A stretch of DNA of 64,000 nt from assembly GCF_018449545.1 (NCBI RefSeq), contig NZ_JAAVUR010000015.1:1-64000 (forward strand). Direction: 5' to 3'. This document shows, piece after piece, positions 16,251 through 25,128 of this stretch (its first letter is position 1; every line of letters begins with the position of its first letter). The translations under genes were made by a program, and so were the position numbers. Below the pieces are notes generated by a model that was not told the origin of the DNA, searched no databases, and worked only from the letters and a program-made list of their open reading frames with translations. The DNA is from Granulicella sp. dw_53. Its GTDB lineage: Bacteria > Acidobacteriota > Terriglobia > Terriglobales > Acidobacteriaceae.

Positions 16251-16979
16251 ATGCCTACGCTCAACGTCCGCGGAGTCGTTATTAATCCACGCCTGAAGGT
16301 GAACTATCACTCAATTCATCCTCCGAACGATATCCAACGCCGACATCTTGCAGAAACATTAGAACTAGCCCGAATGATGGTGCTACGGACAGTGAACGAA
16401 CTGCAACATGGAAATCGACCGCCCTTCGATCTGCAGCCAATTTTCCGCCGCATCCTGGAAAGCCACTTTCATTTCCCTCCAATCACTCGTGGTTCCACCG
16501 AGACTTGGAAGCATGCTTTAGACGTCATTCTTTGGAACTTTGGCCTGATATCGACGGGATTAAATGGGCCCATCACCATTTCCGATGCGTATAAGATGTT
16601 CCTCTCAGAGGAACACGAGAGCAGGCTACCGGTAGACGCCAACGGCCGGAGACTTCTACCACGCGGTTTTACGATTGCGAAGCCAGATCATATTAACAAC
16701 CGGTTTGTTCCAGCCCCTCACTTATTTGACAGTATTCATGTGGACTTCGATCTTCTGAAACCTCCGAAGTTTGACAAATGGTCGATGGCTAACATCATCA
16801 TTCACGAGGCTGGTCACAAGTTCTGCGGTATGGAGGATCTTGCCTACCGTAATAATCCGGCTTACCAAAATCTCACAGCAAATAACGCATTATTTAATAA
16901 TGATTCTTACTCCTTCACCGCCCTGTCGGTTTATCGAAGACAGTGCATCACGATGATGGTTGGGCATGCATCTGTCTGA
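16251..16979 (+). CDS. Orphan aspzincin-like (M35-type) metallopeptidase
   Basis: The 242-residue protein carries an HExxH zinc site, HEAGH at 185-189, followed by GMEDLAY (193-199) and NNDSYSFTA (216-224). This spacing matches the aspzincins (deuterolysin and peptidyl-Lys metalloendopeptidase, M35), in which the aspartate of a T/E-D-x-x-Y motif is the third zinc ligand (here D196) and an N-x-D-S-Y-x-x-F/T-A motif follows. No signal peptide is seen, unlike secreted M35 enzymes, so it may be cytoplasmic or exported by a non-Sec route. AGAGGGAGGG lies just upstream of the ATG. GC content is about 47% in sampled stretches, far below its neighbours, and it is flanked by aguA and aguB. Confidence 0.65.
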   Translation: MPTLNVRGVVINPRLKVNYHSIHPPNDIQRRHLAETLELARMMVLRTVNELQHGNRPPFDLQPIFRRILESHFHFPPITRGSTETWKHALDVILWNFGLISTGLNGPITISDAYKMFLSEEHESRLPVDANGRRLLPRGFTIAKPDHINNRFVPAPHLFDSIHVDFDLLKPPKFDKWSMANIIIHEAGHKFCGMEDLAYRNNPAYQNLTANNALFNNDSYSFTALSVYRRQCITMMVGHASV

Positions 16980-17048
16980 CTTCGTGGCTTATGGTCAGAG
17001 TTTTGAGTGGAGCAACGTACTTTCGTTTTGCAGTGTCCGCTTCCTCGG

Positions 17049-17978
17049 CTAGTCGAGGAAGCGGCTGGTGATGCCCTGGTAGGCGTCGATGCGGCGGTCG
17101 CGCAGGAAGGGCCAGTTGCGGCGGGTGTCTTCGAGGAGCTTGAGGTCGATCTCTGCGATTAAGATCTCTTCCTTGTCGTGGCTGGCCTGAGCGATGACGC
17201 GGCCGAAGGGATCGGCGATGAAGCTGCCGCCCCAGAACTCCAGGCCTGCGCCTTCGGGGCCGGGGCTGGAGATGCCGTTGTGGACGACGTCGCCGTGCTC
17301 GAAGCCGACGCGATTGACGGCTCCCACGAAGACTCCGTTGGAGATGGCGTGGGCGCGCTGCATGGTCTGCCAGGCGGAGTACTGGGCTTCGCCGAACTCA
17401 GCCTTCTCGGAGGGGTGCCAGCCGATGGCGGTGGGGTAGAAGAGGGTGTTCGCGCCCATAAGGGAGGTGACGCGGGCGGCCTCCGGGTACCACTGGTCCC
17501 AGCAGACGAGGGTTCCGATCTTGCCGTGGGTGGTGGTCCAGGCTTTGAAGCCGAGGTCGCCGGGGGTGAAGTAGAACTTCTCGTAGTAGAGAGGGTCGTC
17601 GGGGATGTGCATCTTGCGGTAGATGCCGGCGATGTTGTCCTGTGCGGTGGCGGCGGGGTCGAGGACGGCGGCGGTGTTGTGGTAGAGGCCGGGGGCGCGG
17701 CGCTCGAAGAGGCTCGCGATGATGACGATGTTCTGCTCGCGGGCGATGGCGCTGAGGCGGGCGGTGGAGGGGCCGGGGATGGACTCGGCGGTGTCGAAGA
17801 GGGCGTGCTCTTCGCGCTGGCAGAAGTACTGGGCGCGGAAGAGCTCGGGGAGGCAGACGATGTTGGCTCCGAGGCGAGCGGCCTCGAGGACGCGGTCGGC
17901 GGCCTTGTCGAGGTTGGCGGCGGTGTCCGGAGCGCAGGACATCTGGATAAGGGCGATCTTTTTGTTGGTCTGCTTCAT
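17049..17978 (-). CDS. aguB: N-carbamoylputrescine amidohydrolase
   Basis: AguB, a nitrilase-superfamily enzyme, converts N-carbamoylputrescine to putrescine, ammonia and CO2. The 309-residue sequence shows the Glu-Lys-Cys triad as E45 (CLPELF), K122 (YRKMHIPDD) and C159 (LVCWDQWYPEAAR). YYEKFYFTPGD and the ATAIGWHPSEK-like segment are typical of AguB rather than other nitrilases. Its ATG overlaps the stop of the upstream 73-codon gene (ATGA), so it is at present coupled to the low-GC genes upstream rather than to aguA. Confidence 0.93.
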   Translation of the reverse strand: MKQTNKKIALIQMSCAPDTAANLDKAADRVLEAARLGANIVCLPELFRAQYFCQREEHALFDTAESIPGPSTARLSAIAREQNIVIIASLFERRAPGLYHNTAAVLDPAATAQDNIAGIYRKMHIPDDPLYYEKFYFTPGDLGFKAWTTTHGKIGTLVCWDQWYPEAARVTSLMGANTLFYPTAIGWHPSEKAEFGEAQYSAWQTMQRAHAISNGVFVGAVNRVGFEHGDVVHNGISSPGPEGAGLEFWGGSFIADPFGRVIAQASHDKEEILIAEIDLKLLEDTRRNWPFLRDRRIDAYQGITSRFLD

Positions 17979-18196
17979 TGCTCGTCTGTTTCCTTTAGCT
18001 CGTTGTCAATCCAATAAACTGGGCCATTTTCGCCGTGGTATGCAATGCCTAATTCGGCGTCACACGGCTCATCCCATTCTGGGCTTATGACGTCGCCTAT
18101 TATTTTGCCGGTGCCGCGCATTGAGCCGAATATCCTTGACGTTAGCCCGTTTCGACAGATCAGGTGATCGAAGCGAAATTTGCTGCGGGCTCGCAT
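17975..18196 (-). CDS. Small protein of unknown function
   Basis: The 73-residue product is acidic at its C terminus (ENGPVYWIDNELKETDEQ) and basic at its N terminus. I do not recognise it. Support for it being real is positional: its ATG follows the DUF4268-like gene by 4 bases and its TGA overlaps the aguB ATG. The ribosome binding site is poor (AAAAGG directly against the ATG). GC content is lower than in aguB. Confidence 0.45.
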   Translation of the reverse strand: MRARSKFRFDHLICRNGLTSRIFGSMRGTGKIIGDVISPEWDEPCDAELGIAYHGENGPVYWIDNELKETDEQ

Positions 18197-18200
18197 CCTT

Positions 18201-19157
18201 TTAGTGTAGCTTTAGCTGTTGCACGAGTGGAGTCAGAACAGAAACATACCGTTCTCCTCGCTCTTTTAACCAGCTGTGAATTTGGGGCCACTCTTCACGA
18301 TTAGTAATATCTCCGACCGAGGTTTCATAGATCTTGCATCTATTCGGAGCATTTTCATCAAAGCCGACTTGGTCGCCCAATTCAGCAACTATTTTTTCTC
18401 GCGACAAGAGCAGTTCTCTGAATTCAGTCTTAGCTTGAGGTCCGGCGACCCATAGTTGGCACTCGAGCCTCTTGAATTTCTTAACTGCATTGAGGCTGAC
18501 ATGAAAACCAACTCTACCAATCGGAACAAATAACCACCATCTGCTTGGTGGTGAAGATGGCAGTTTGAGTGAGGTATGCTCTCGTTCGCAGAACGTAATG
18601 AATTCTTTCCAAAACTCTTGATAAAGTTGAGATGTCTCTGTAAGTACAGCAGTTTCTTGAGTGAGTTGCTTCTGCCAGTCATTTGGTCTGCTGACGATAT
18701 TAAATTTCGGCGCGTAGGGAGAATCTCCTATCCGCCAGAGTTGAATTTCCACTCCAAAGAATCGAATGCCGGGTTCAGTCGATTTATTGAGCCAATCCAA
18801 CGCTGCGCGGTGGGGTTCGGTAAATCGTTCGGCTATCCAAACGATTGTCCTGGCACCAGTCCCGTCGGCACCCACACCGGAGGCATAAGTTAGCAATTGT
18901 CCTAAATGGCCGTGATCAGTCGACCCGAATTGGTTTTCAATTACTACACTTTCGTCAGAATCGACCCGTCTAGCTAGTATATCGAGACGATATGAACCGA
19001 CTCCCGATTCGGTTTCGACAAGTTCAAGCGGAATGCAGAGCTCATCGCCCAAGGCAGAAAGGTTTTCTTCCTCGGCAAGCCATCTGGTGAATCCAGTATC
19101 TTCACGGGGCCACCCATCGCGGATGGATACCGATTCGAGCTTGCCAAAGGTCGTCAT
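18201..19157 (-). CDS. DUF4268-like protein with PD-(D/E)xK-type nuclease fold
   Basis: The 318-residue protein begins with a region resembling PD-(D/E)xK nucleases: D59 in SYRLDILARR, then E74-N-Q76 in VVIENQFGSTDHGHLGQLLTYA. The E-x-Q variant of E-x-K and the DHGHLGQLLTYA helix are characteristic of predicted nucleases linked to DUF4268. The C-terminal half (about 170-318) has the aromatic-rich pattern of DUF4268 itself. GC is about 48% in sampled stretches. No methyltransferase or restriction partner is nearby. It could be a stand-alone defence nuclease, but this is inference. Confidence 0.65.
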   Translation of the reverse strand: MTTFGKLESVSIRDGWPREDTGFTRWLAEEENLSALGDELCIPLELVETESGVGSYRLDILARRVDSDESVVIENQFGSTDHGHLGQLLTYASGVGADGTGARTIVWIAERFTEPHRAALDWLNKSTEPGIRFFGVEIQLWRIGDSPYAPKFNIVSRPNDWQKQLTQETAVLTETSQLYQEFWKEFITFCEREHTSLKLPSSPPSRWWLFVPIGRVGFHVSLNAVKKFKRLECQLWVAGPQAKTEFRELLLSREKIVAELGDQVGFDENAPNRCKIYETSVGDITNREEWPQIHSWLKERGERYVSVLTPLVQQLKLH

Positions 19158-19403
19158 AAAACACTCTCCTGTCCCCGATAAGCGTCAACAGCGAAACGCT
19201 ATCACAGGCTCTTGAAGAGGCGTGTAATTCAGCTGGAAAGCGGGTCTTTCGGGCGGTGCGTCTTTTTTGCTGTGGATTTTTCTGTTAGTTTTGACTAGTC
19301 GGAATGCCATTCCACGTCGAATAGGCGCTCCCTGAGGCACAACTGAACCTTTATCCCGCCGGTGTGCGGCCGAAGTGTATTTCATAGCAGAAGGAGTGGT
19401 ATT

Positions 19404-20831
19404 TTGAGCGAATTTCGTGATTTTTTGGAGCTTCCGTACGCTGAACTCGAGGATTTGAACCTCCAAGCCAAGGAGCAGCGCAAGAAGCGCGTGGCGGCCG
19501 ACGTGATCCAGGAGGAACGGATCAAGTACCTGACGGACGAGCGCCGGATCAAGGCTGTGACGGTGGTTTTCAGCGACCTCGAAGGCCGGCTGCACATGCT
19601 GGACTACGACAAGAAGTTCCTGGTAAAGAGCTATGACAACCTGACGTTCGACGGCTCGTCGATTCGCGGGTTTACGGCGCAGCGGGAGAGCGATCTGCGG
19701 TTGGGGATCGACTGGAGCGCGTTCTACTGGCTGCCGGCGGATGTGTTCGGCGCGGGCAAGGTGCTGGTGTTCGGCGAGGTGATCGACAAGAACGGCGGTA
19801 CGTACACGGGCGATATCCGGGGCGTGCTGAAGCAGTATTCGGACCAGCAGTTCGCGAAGAACGGCTACACGCTGAATGCGGCGAACGAGATTGAAGGCTT
19901 CCTGTTCGAGGGTATCGACGCGGAGCGGACCTTCCATGAGACGGGTTCGTTCGAGTATGTGAACAAGGGCGGCTATTACCACTCGCTGCCGGGCGACCCG
20001 CTGCGCGAGTTCATCGATACGACCGCGGAAGTGCAGCGGGCGATGGGCTTCGAGAACGAGAAGGACCATCCTGAGGTGGCGCCTTCGCAGTTCGAGATCA
20101 ACTACACCTACGGCGAAGTGGTTGCCGCGGCTGACCAGATTCAGCTTTACAAGCTGATCTGCCGCCAGGTCGCGACGCAGATGGGCATGACGGCGAGCTT
20201 CCTGCCGAAGCCTGTGACGGGCGTGAACGGCAGCGGAATGCACACGAACGTGTCGATCACCAAGGGCGGCAAGAACCTGTTCTGGGATCCGAAGGGCGAG
20301 GAGAAGATCTCGCGGATGGCGTGGCAGTTTACGGATCGGATCCTGACGCATGGCAACGATCTTTGCCTGTTGCTGAATGCCAGCGTGAATGCATATCGCC
20401 GGCTGGATCCGCACTTTGAGGCTCCGAACCAGATCAAGGCTTCGGCGACGGATCGTGGCTCGATGGTTCGTATTCCCATCGGCAACGAGAAGAGCTCGCG
20501 CGTCGAGGTTCGTTCGGTTGGACCGGATGCGAACCCTTACATGGTGCTGTACTCGATCTTCAAGACGGGTCTGGACGGCAACATCTCGAAGATCAAGAAC
20601 CTGCGCCAGGCGGACCGGTATCTACCGGACAACGTCTACACCGCGATCGAGGACTTCCGTGGCGCTGACTGGACGACGGAGATTCTGGGCGAGGATGTGA
20701 AGGCGCGCTACGCCGATCTGAAGCAGGCTTCGGCGGATCGTTGCGCACGGCTGCTGGGTACGATTGTGAAGCCGTCGGAGGTTCAGTTCCACCACGACGT
20801 TTACAACCAGTTGCTTTGGAATATCTTCTAA
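19404..20831 (+). CDS. glnA: Glutamine synthetase (class I)
   Basis: Glutamine synthetase makes glutamine from glutamate, ammonia and ATP. The 475-residue protein contains LTFDGSSIRGF (about 76-86, beta-grasp loop), NEIEGFLF for metal-binding glutamate, PSQFEINY, KPVTGVNGSGMHTNVSI and NPYMVLYSIFKTGLDG. The frame is open from 19362, but TTG at 19404 is chosen because AAGGAG lies 7 bases upstream and MSEFRDFLEL is a natural start. The usual GSI adenylylation loop tyrosine (NLYDLPP) is not evident. A terminator follows. Confidence 0.93.
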   Translation: MSEFRDFLELPYAELEDLNLQAKEQRKKRVAADVIQEERIKYLTDERRIKAVTVVFSDLEGRLHMLDYDKKFLVKSYDNLTFDGSSIRGFTAQRESDLRLGIDWSAFYWLPADVFGAGKVLVFGEVIDKNGGTYTGDIRGVLKQYSDQQFAKNGYTLNAANEIEGFLFEGIDAERTFHETGSFEYVNKGGYYHSLPGDPLREFIDTTAEVQRAMGFENEKDHPEVAPSQFEINYTYGEVVAAADQIQLYKLICRQVATQMGMTASFLPKPVTGVNGSGMHTNVSITKGGKNLFWDPKGEEKISRMAWQFTDRILTHGNDLCLLLNASVNAYRRLDPHFEAPNQIKASATDRGSMVRIPIGNEKSSRVEVRSVGPDANPYMVLYSIFKTGLDGNISKIKNLRQADRYLPDNVYTAIEDFRGADWTTEILGEDVKARYADLKQASADRCARLLGTIVKPSEVQFHHDVYNQLLWNIF

Positions 20832-20853
20832 GACGACCTGTTCTAAAAGAGCG

Positions 20854-20889
20854 AAGGGCCAGCCTGTACAGGTTGGCCCTTTTCTTTTT
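20854..20889 (+). terminator. Intrinsic terminator after glnA
   Basis: AAGGGCCAGCCTGT pairs with ACAGGTTGGCCCTT (one G-T mismatch) and is followed by TTTCTTTTT. Confidence 0.88.
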
Positions 20890-20943
20890 GAGTTGACGTT
20901 GTCGTGGCAATGCTGCACTCTGGTCGCGTCTGAGGTGATGAAT

Positions 20944-21723
20944 ATGGATGGACGGGATGGGGATCTTCGACCTGCGGCGGTGTTGGGTGTATGTCTGATG
21001 GTGGGCTTGATTGCGGGTGGGTGGCTGCTAGGGGCTCAGGTGAAGGAGATGAAGCTGGGGGACCGCTATGTGACCGTAAAGGGGCTGGTGGAGAGGACGG
21101 TCAAGTCCGATACGGCGATCTGGCCGGTGAGCTTCAAGGAGGCTGGGAGTGACTTGCCACAAGTGTTCGCCAAGAGTGAGGCGGATAAGCAGGCGGTTCT
21201 GAAGTTCTTCAGCGACCAGGGGGTGACGCAGCAGGAGATCACGGTAGGGCAGATCCAGGTGACAGATAAGCTCGCCAACGAGTATGGCGGCAACAACAAC
21301 AATGGCCCACGGTACATCGTGCAGCAGACAGTGACCGTCGCTTCGACGGATGTCGACAAGATTGCGAAGGCGGGACAGAAGACGGCGGAGCTGGTGCAGG
21401 CGGGAATCGTGGTTGGAGGCGGGTTCGGGCAGGGAATCAAATATGTGTTCAACGGGCTGAATGCTTTGAAGCCGGACATGATCACCGAGGCTACGAGGAA
21501 TGCGAGGGCTTCGGCGGACCGGTTCGCAGCGGATTCAGGCAGCCAGGTGGGGTCGATTCGATCTGCGAACCAAGGCTTCTTTTCGATCTCAGCCGCAGAC
21601 GGCAGCGCGGGTGCAGCGGGTGGTGAGGATGGACCGGGAGGCGGAGGCGGTGGCAACGCCGATGCAAGCATCATGAAGAAGGTACGGGTGGTGGCGACGG
21701 TCGACTACTATCTTTCGAGGTAG
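20944..21723 (+). CDS. SIMPL (DUF541) domain membrane-anchored protein
   Basis: The 259-residue product has one N-terminal membrane segment (AAVLGVCLMVGLIAGGWLLGA) and a periplasmic SIMPL/DUF541 domain: KEMKLGDRYVTVKGLVERTVKSD, a VTQQEI segment and the helix DMITEATRNARASADRFA near residues 180-197. SIMPL proteins are oligomeric periplasmic proteins of uncertain role, linked to stress. A Gly/Asp-rich loop (GGEDGPGGGGGGNADAS) precedes the last strand. ATG at 20944 is chosen with GAGGTG 6 bases before it; 20938 is possible. Confidence 0.85.
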   Translation: MDGRDGDLRPAAVLGVCLMVGLIAGGWLLGAQVKEMKLGDRYVTVKGLVERTVKSDTAIWPVSFKEAGSDLPQVFAKSEADKQAVLKFFSDQGVTQQEITVGQIQVTDKLANEYGGNNNNGPRYIVQQTVTVASTDVDKIAKAGQKTAELVQAGIVVGGGFGQGIKYVFNGLNALKPDMITEATRNARASADRFAADSGSQVGSIRSANQGFFSISAADGSAGAAGGEDGPGGGGGGNADASIMKKVRVVATVDYYLSR

Positions 21724-21881
21724 GTAAATTCCGCTCATGGGGCATGAGTGGTGCTTCTCGGAGATGTGCGATATTCAGTCCTGGTTGATCGATATTCGGC
21801 GTAAAACGATCAATGGCGTTGCCATGTCTCTTCCGCGGATGTTAGTTTCGGATTCTGAAATATGCCTTGGAGGCGTCATTT

Positions 21882-23285
21882 ATGCAATCCAGCTACAACG
21901 GAATCCCTGTCCCCACTGACGGACAAGCCATCGAGTATGTCAACGGAAGCTACACGGTTCCCAACCATCCGATCATTCCTTTTATCGAAGGCGATGGCAC
22001 GGGGCGGGATATCTGGCGCGCGTCGCAACGGGTGTTCGATGCGGCGGTGGAGAAGGCTTACGAGGGTAAGCGCTCGGTGAAGTGGTACGAGGTGCTGGCC
22101 GGGGAGAAGGCATATCGCCAGACGCAGAACTGGCTGCCGGACGATACGGTAAAGGCTACGGTGGACTTTCGGGTGTCGATCAAGGGGCCGCTGACGACGC
22201 CGGTGGGTGGTGGGATTCGGTCGCTGAATGTTGCGCTGCGGCAGTTGATGGATCTGTATCAGTGCGTGCGTCCGGTGAAGTACTACGCGGGTGTGCCGAG
22301 TCCGGTGAAGCATCCGGAGAAGCTGGATGTGGTGATCTTCCGGGAGAATACAGAGGATATCTATGCGGGCATCGAGTTCCGCGAAGGGACTCCAGAGGCG
22401 GCGAAGTTCATCGCATTTGTGAACGATGAGATGCTGAAGGGGACGAAGAAGAAGGTTCGTCTGGACTCTGGTGTAGGTGTGAAGCCGATCTCCATTACGG
22501 GGTCGAAGCGGTTGGTGCGGGCGGCGATTCAATATGCGCTGGATAATGGGCGCAAGACGGTGACGCTGGTGCACAAGGGCAATATTCAGAAGTTCACCGA
22601 AGGCGCTTTCCGCGAGTGGGGATATGAGGTTGCGTCGCAGGAGTTCCGCGAGCAGACGGTGACGGAGCGGGAGAGCTGGATTCTAGGGAATCTTGAGGCG
22701 AACCCGAAGCTCACGGCGGAGGAGAATGCCGCGCTGATCGAGCCGGGCATTGAGTTTGCCGCGAAGGAGTTTGGCGAGGGCGTTGTGGCGGAGGTGAAGC
22801 AGGTGATCGCTTCGATCGGCGCTTCGCATGGCGATGGGAAGTGGAAGAAGAAGATCCTGGTGAACGACCGTATCGCCGATTCGATCTTCCAGCAGATCAT
22901 CTTGCGGCCAGAGGACTATAGCGTGTTGGCTACGACGAATCTGAATGGCGACTACATCTCCGACGCGGCTGCGGCGCAGGTTGGCGGGTTGGGGATCGCT
23001 CCGGGCGGAAACATTGGCGATGGCTATGCCGTCTTCGAGGCGACGCATGGCACGGCTCCGAAGTATGCGGATAAGGACGTCATCAATCCGGGTTCGGTGA
23101 TTTTGTCGGGTGTGATGCTGTTCGACTTTTTAGGGTGGACGGAGGCGGCGCGGCTTATTGAGTCTTCCATGGAGAAGACGATTGGGCAGAAGTTCGTGAC
23201 GTATGACTTCGAGCGCGGCATGCAGGGCGCTACCAAGGCCAAGACGAGTGAGTTTGCGACGCGGATGATTGAGAATATGGGGTAA
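21882..23285 (+). CDS. icd: Isocitrate dehydrogenase (NADP-type)
   Basis: Icd decarboxylates isocitrate to 2-oxoglutarate. The protein of about 467 residues contains IPFIEGDGTGRDIW, the substrate motif VGGGIRSLNVALRQ (phosphorylatable serine in the E. coli Icd position), VIFRENTEDIYAGIE, LVHKGNIQKFTEG and EATHGTAPKYADKD. The frame is open from 21867 (TTG), but ATG 21882 has GGAGG at a good distance. It is about 50 residues longer than E. coli Icd, with the extra residues around 240-310 (a common type in several phyla). mdh follows 150 bases downstream. Confidence 0.93.
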   Translation: MQSSYNGIPVPTDGQAIEYVNGSYTVPNHPIIPFIEGDGTGRDIWRASQRVFDAAVEKAYEGKRSVKWYEVLAGEKAYRQTQNWLPDDTVKATVDFRVSIKGPLTTPVGGGIRSLNVALRQLMDLYQCVRPVKYYAGVPSPVKHPEKLDVVIFRENTEDIYAGIEFREGTPEAAKFIAFVNDEMLKGTKKKVRLDSGVGVKPISITGSKRLVRAAIQYALDNGRKTVTLVHKGNIQKFTEGAFREWGYEVASQEFREQTVTERESWILGNLEANPKLTAEENAALIEPGIEFAAKEFGEGVVAEVKQVIASIGASHGDGKWKKKILVNDRIADSIFQQIILRPEDYSVLATTNLNGDYISDAAAAQVGGLGIAPGGNIGDGYAVFEATHGTAPKYADKDVINPGSVILSGVMLFDFLGWTEAARLIESSMEKTIGQKFVTYDFERGMQGATKAKTSEFATRMIENMG

Positions 23286-23305
23286 GGGGTCGCCGCGGAC
23301 TGAAT

Positions 23306-23351
23306 AAGGCGTAACGGTGATGAGAGGGATTTTAAAGGCGATAAAAGCGGA
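23306..23351. repeat. Intergenic repeat, GGCGTAACGGTGAT family (copy 2)
   Basis: Near-copy of 6630-6673, again placed shortly after a stop codon, here between icd and mdh. Confidence 0.6.
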
Positions 23352-23434
23352 ACTGGGTGTGGGCTCGGAGTTTTGGGTCTGTGGCCATAGAATTGTGATT
23401 GGAAACTAATTGAAGTTCTTTGGGAGATAGCAGA

Positions 23435-24364
23435 ATGCGTAAGAAGGTAACGATTGTGGGGGCGGGGAATGTGGGGGCGACGGCGGCTCATTGGATTGCA
23501 GCCAAGGAGCTCGCGGATGTCGTGCTGTTGGATGTGATGGAGGGCGTGCCGCAGGGCAAGGCGCTGGATCTGTTGCAGGCGATGCCGATCGAGAAGCGGG
23601 ACGTCAGCATCATCGGGACCAATGATTATGCGGATACGGCGAACTCCGACATTGTTGTGATCACCGCCGGTATTGCTCGCAAGCCGGGGATGAGCCGCGA
23701 TGACTTGTTGAATACGAACTATAAGATCATGAGCGATGTTGTGACGAAGGTAGTTGCCGCGTCGCCGAATACGATCATCATCGTGGTCTCGAATCCGCTG
23801 GATGCGATGGCGCAGACGGCGTTCAAGCAGGCAGGTCTGCCGCGCGAACGGGTGATCGGAATGGCGGGCGTGCTGGATTCGGCGCGGTTCCGGACGTTCA
23901 TCGCGGAGGAGCTGAAGGTGTCGGTCGAGAATGTAACTGCTTTTGTTCTGGGCGGCCATGGAGACACGATGGTTCCGCTGTCGCGCTACTCGACGATGGC
24001 GGGAATTCCGATTACGGAGCTGATCGCTCCCGATCGTCTGAAGGAGCTGGAGACGCGTACAGCCAATGGTGGCGCGGAGATCGTGAAGCACCTGAAGACA
24101 GGTTCGGCTTACTATGCTCCGAGCGCGGCTGCCGTAGAGATGGTCGAGGCGATTCTGAAGGATAAGAAGAAGATTCTGCCTTGCGCTGCTTATCTGCAGG
24201 GAGAGTATGGAATCTCGGGGCTGTATGTCGGGGTGCCTTGCAAGCTGGGCGCGAAGGGGCTGGAGCAGATCATCGAGATCAAGCTGACGCCTGAGGAGCA
24301 GGTCGCGCTGCAGAAGAGTGCGGATTCGGTTAAGGAGCTTTGCACTGTGATTGGTGTGGCTTAA
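23435..24364 (+). CDS. mdh: Malate dehydrogenase
   Basis: Mdh oxidises malate to oxaloacetate with NAD. The 309-residue LDH-like protein has VTIVGAGNVGATAAHW (NAD-binding), an aspartate after beta-2 (VLLDVMEG) for NAD preference, ITAGIARKPGMSRDDLL (substrate-binding arginines in the mobile loop), IVVSNPLDAM and the active-site GGHGDTMVPLSRYSTMAG. The Arg in ARKPGMSR, not Gln, identifies malate specificity over lactate. GGGAGA precedes the ATG at 23435. Confidence 0.95.
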   Translation: MRKKVTIVGAGNVGATAAHWIAAKELADVVLLDVMEGVPQGKALDLLQAMPIEKRDVSIIGTNDYADTANSDIVVITAGIARKPGMSRDDLLNTNYKIMSDVVTKVVAASPNTIIIVVSNPLDAMAQTAFKQAGLPRERVIGMAGVLDSARFRTFIAEELKVSVENVTAFVLGGHGDTMVPLSRYSTMAGIPITELIAPDRLKELETRTANGGAEIVKHLKTGSAYYAPSAAAVEMVEAILKDKKKILPCAAYLQGEYGISGLYVGVPCKLGAKGLEQIIEIKLTPEEQVALQKSADSVKELCTVIGVA

Positions 24365-24429
24365 GGCAAAAACTTAACACCGATCGACACCGATAGCACC
24401 GATTTTGACGGATTAAAGGATTAAAACGG

Positions 24430-24466
24430 ATAAGGCCCGCTCTGGTGAGCGGGCCTTATTTTTTTG
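24430..24466. terminator. Intrinsic terminator after mdh
   Basis: ATAAGGCCCGCTC pairs perfectly with GAGCGGGCCTTAT around a TGGT loop and is followed by seven T residues. It also lies at the 3' end of the convergent cyclophilin gene. Confidence 0.93.
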
Positions 24467-24477
24467 CTGCGATGTGA

Positions 24478-24999
<522 letters not shown>

Positions 25000-25128
25000 G
25001 TAGGTGTGCTCCTTGCGGTTGATGTTCGGGTTGATTGTGAGCGTGTTGCGTTGGTATCGGGCGGCTTCGAATCAGTGATGCGGTGAAGGCCGGCCCTGCT
25101 CGAATGAAGAGAGAATTTTAGTTGAAAA

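Noticed and set aside
19185..20414. 409-codon minus-strand ORF opposite glnA
   Set aside because: Shadow of glnA, Arg/His/Leu-rich; no ribosome binding site.
25060..25090. TTCGAATC as a tRNA T-loop
   Set aside because: No matching acceptor or anticodon arms are present around it.
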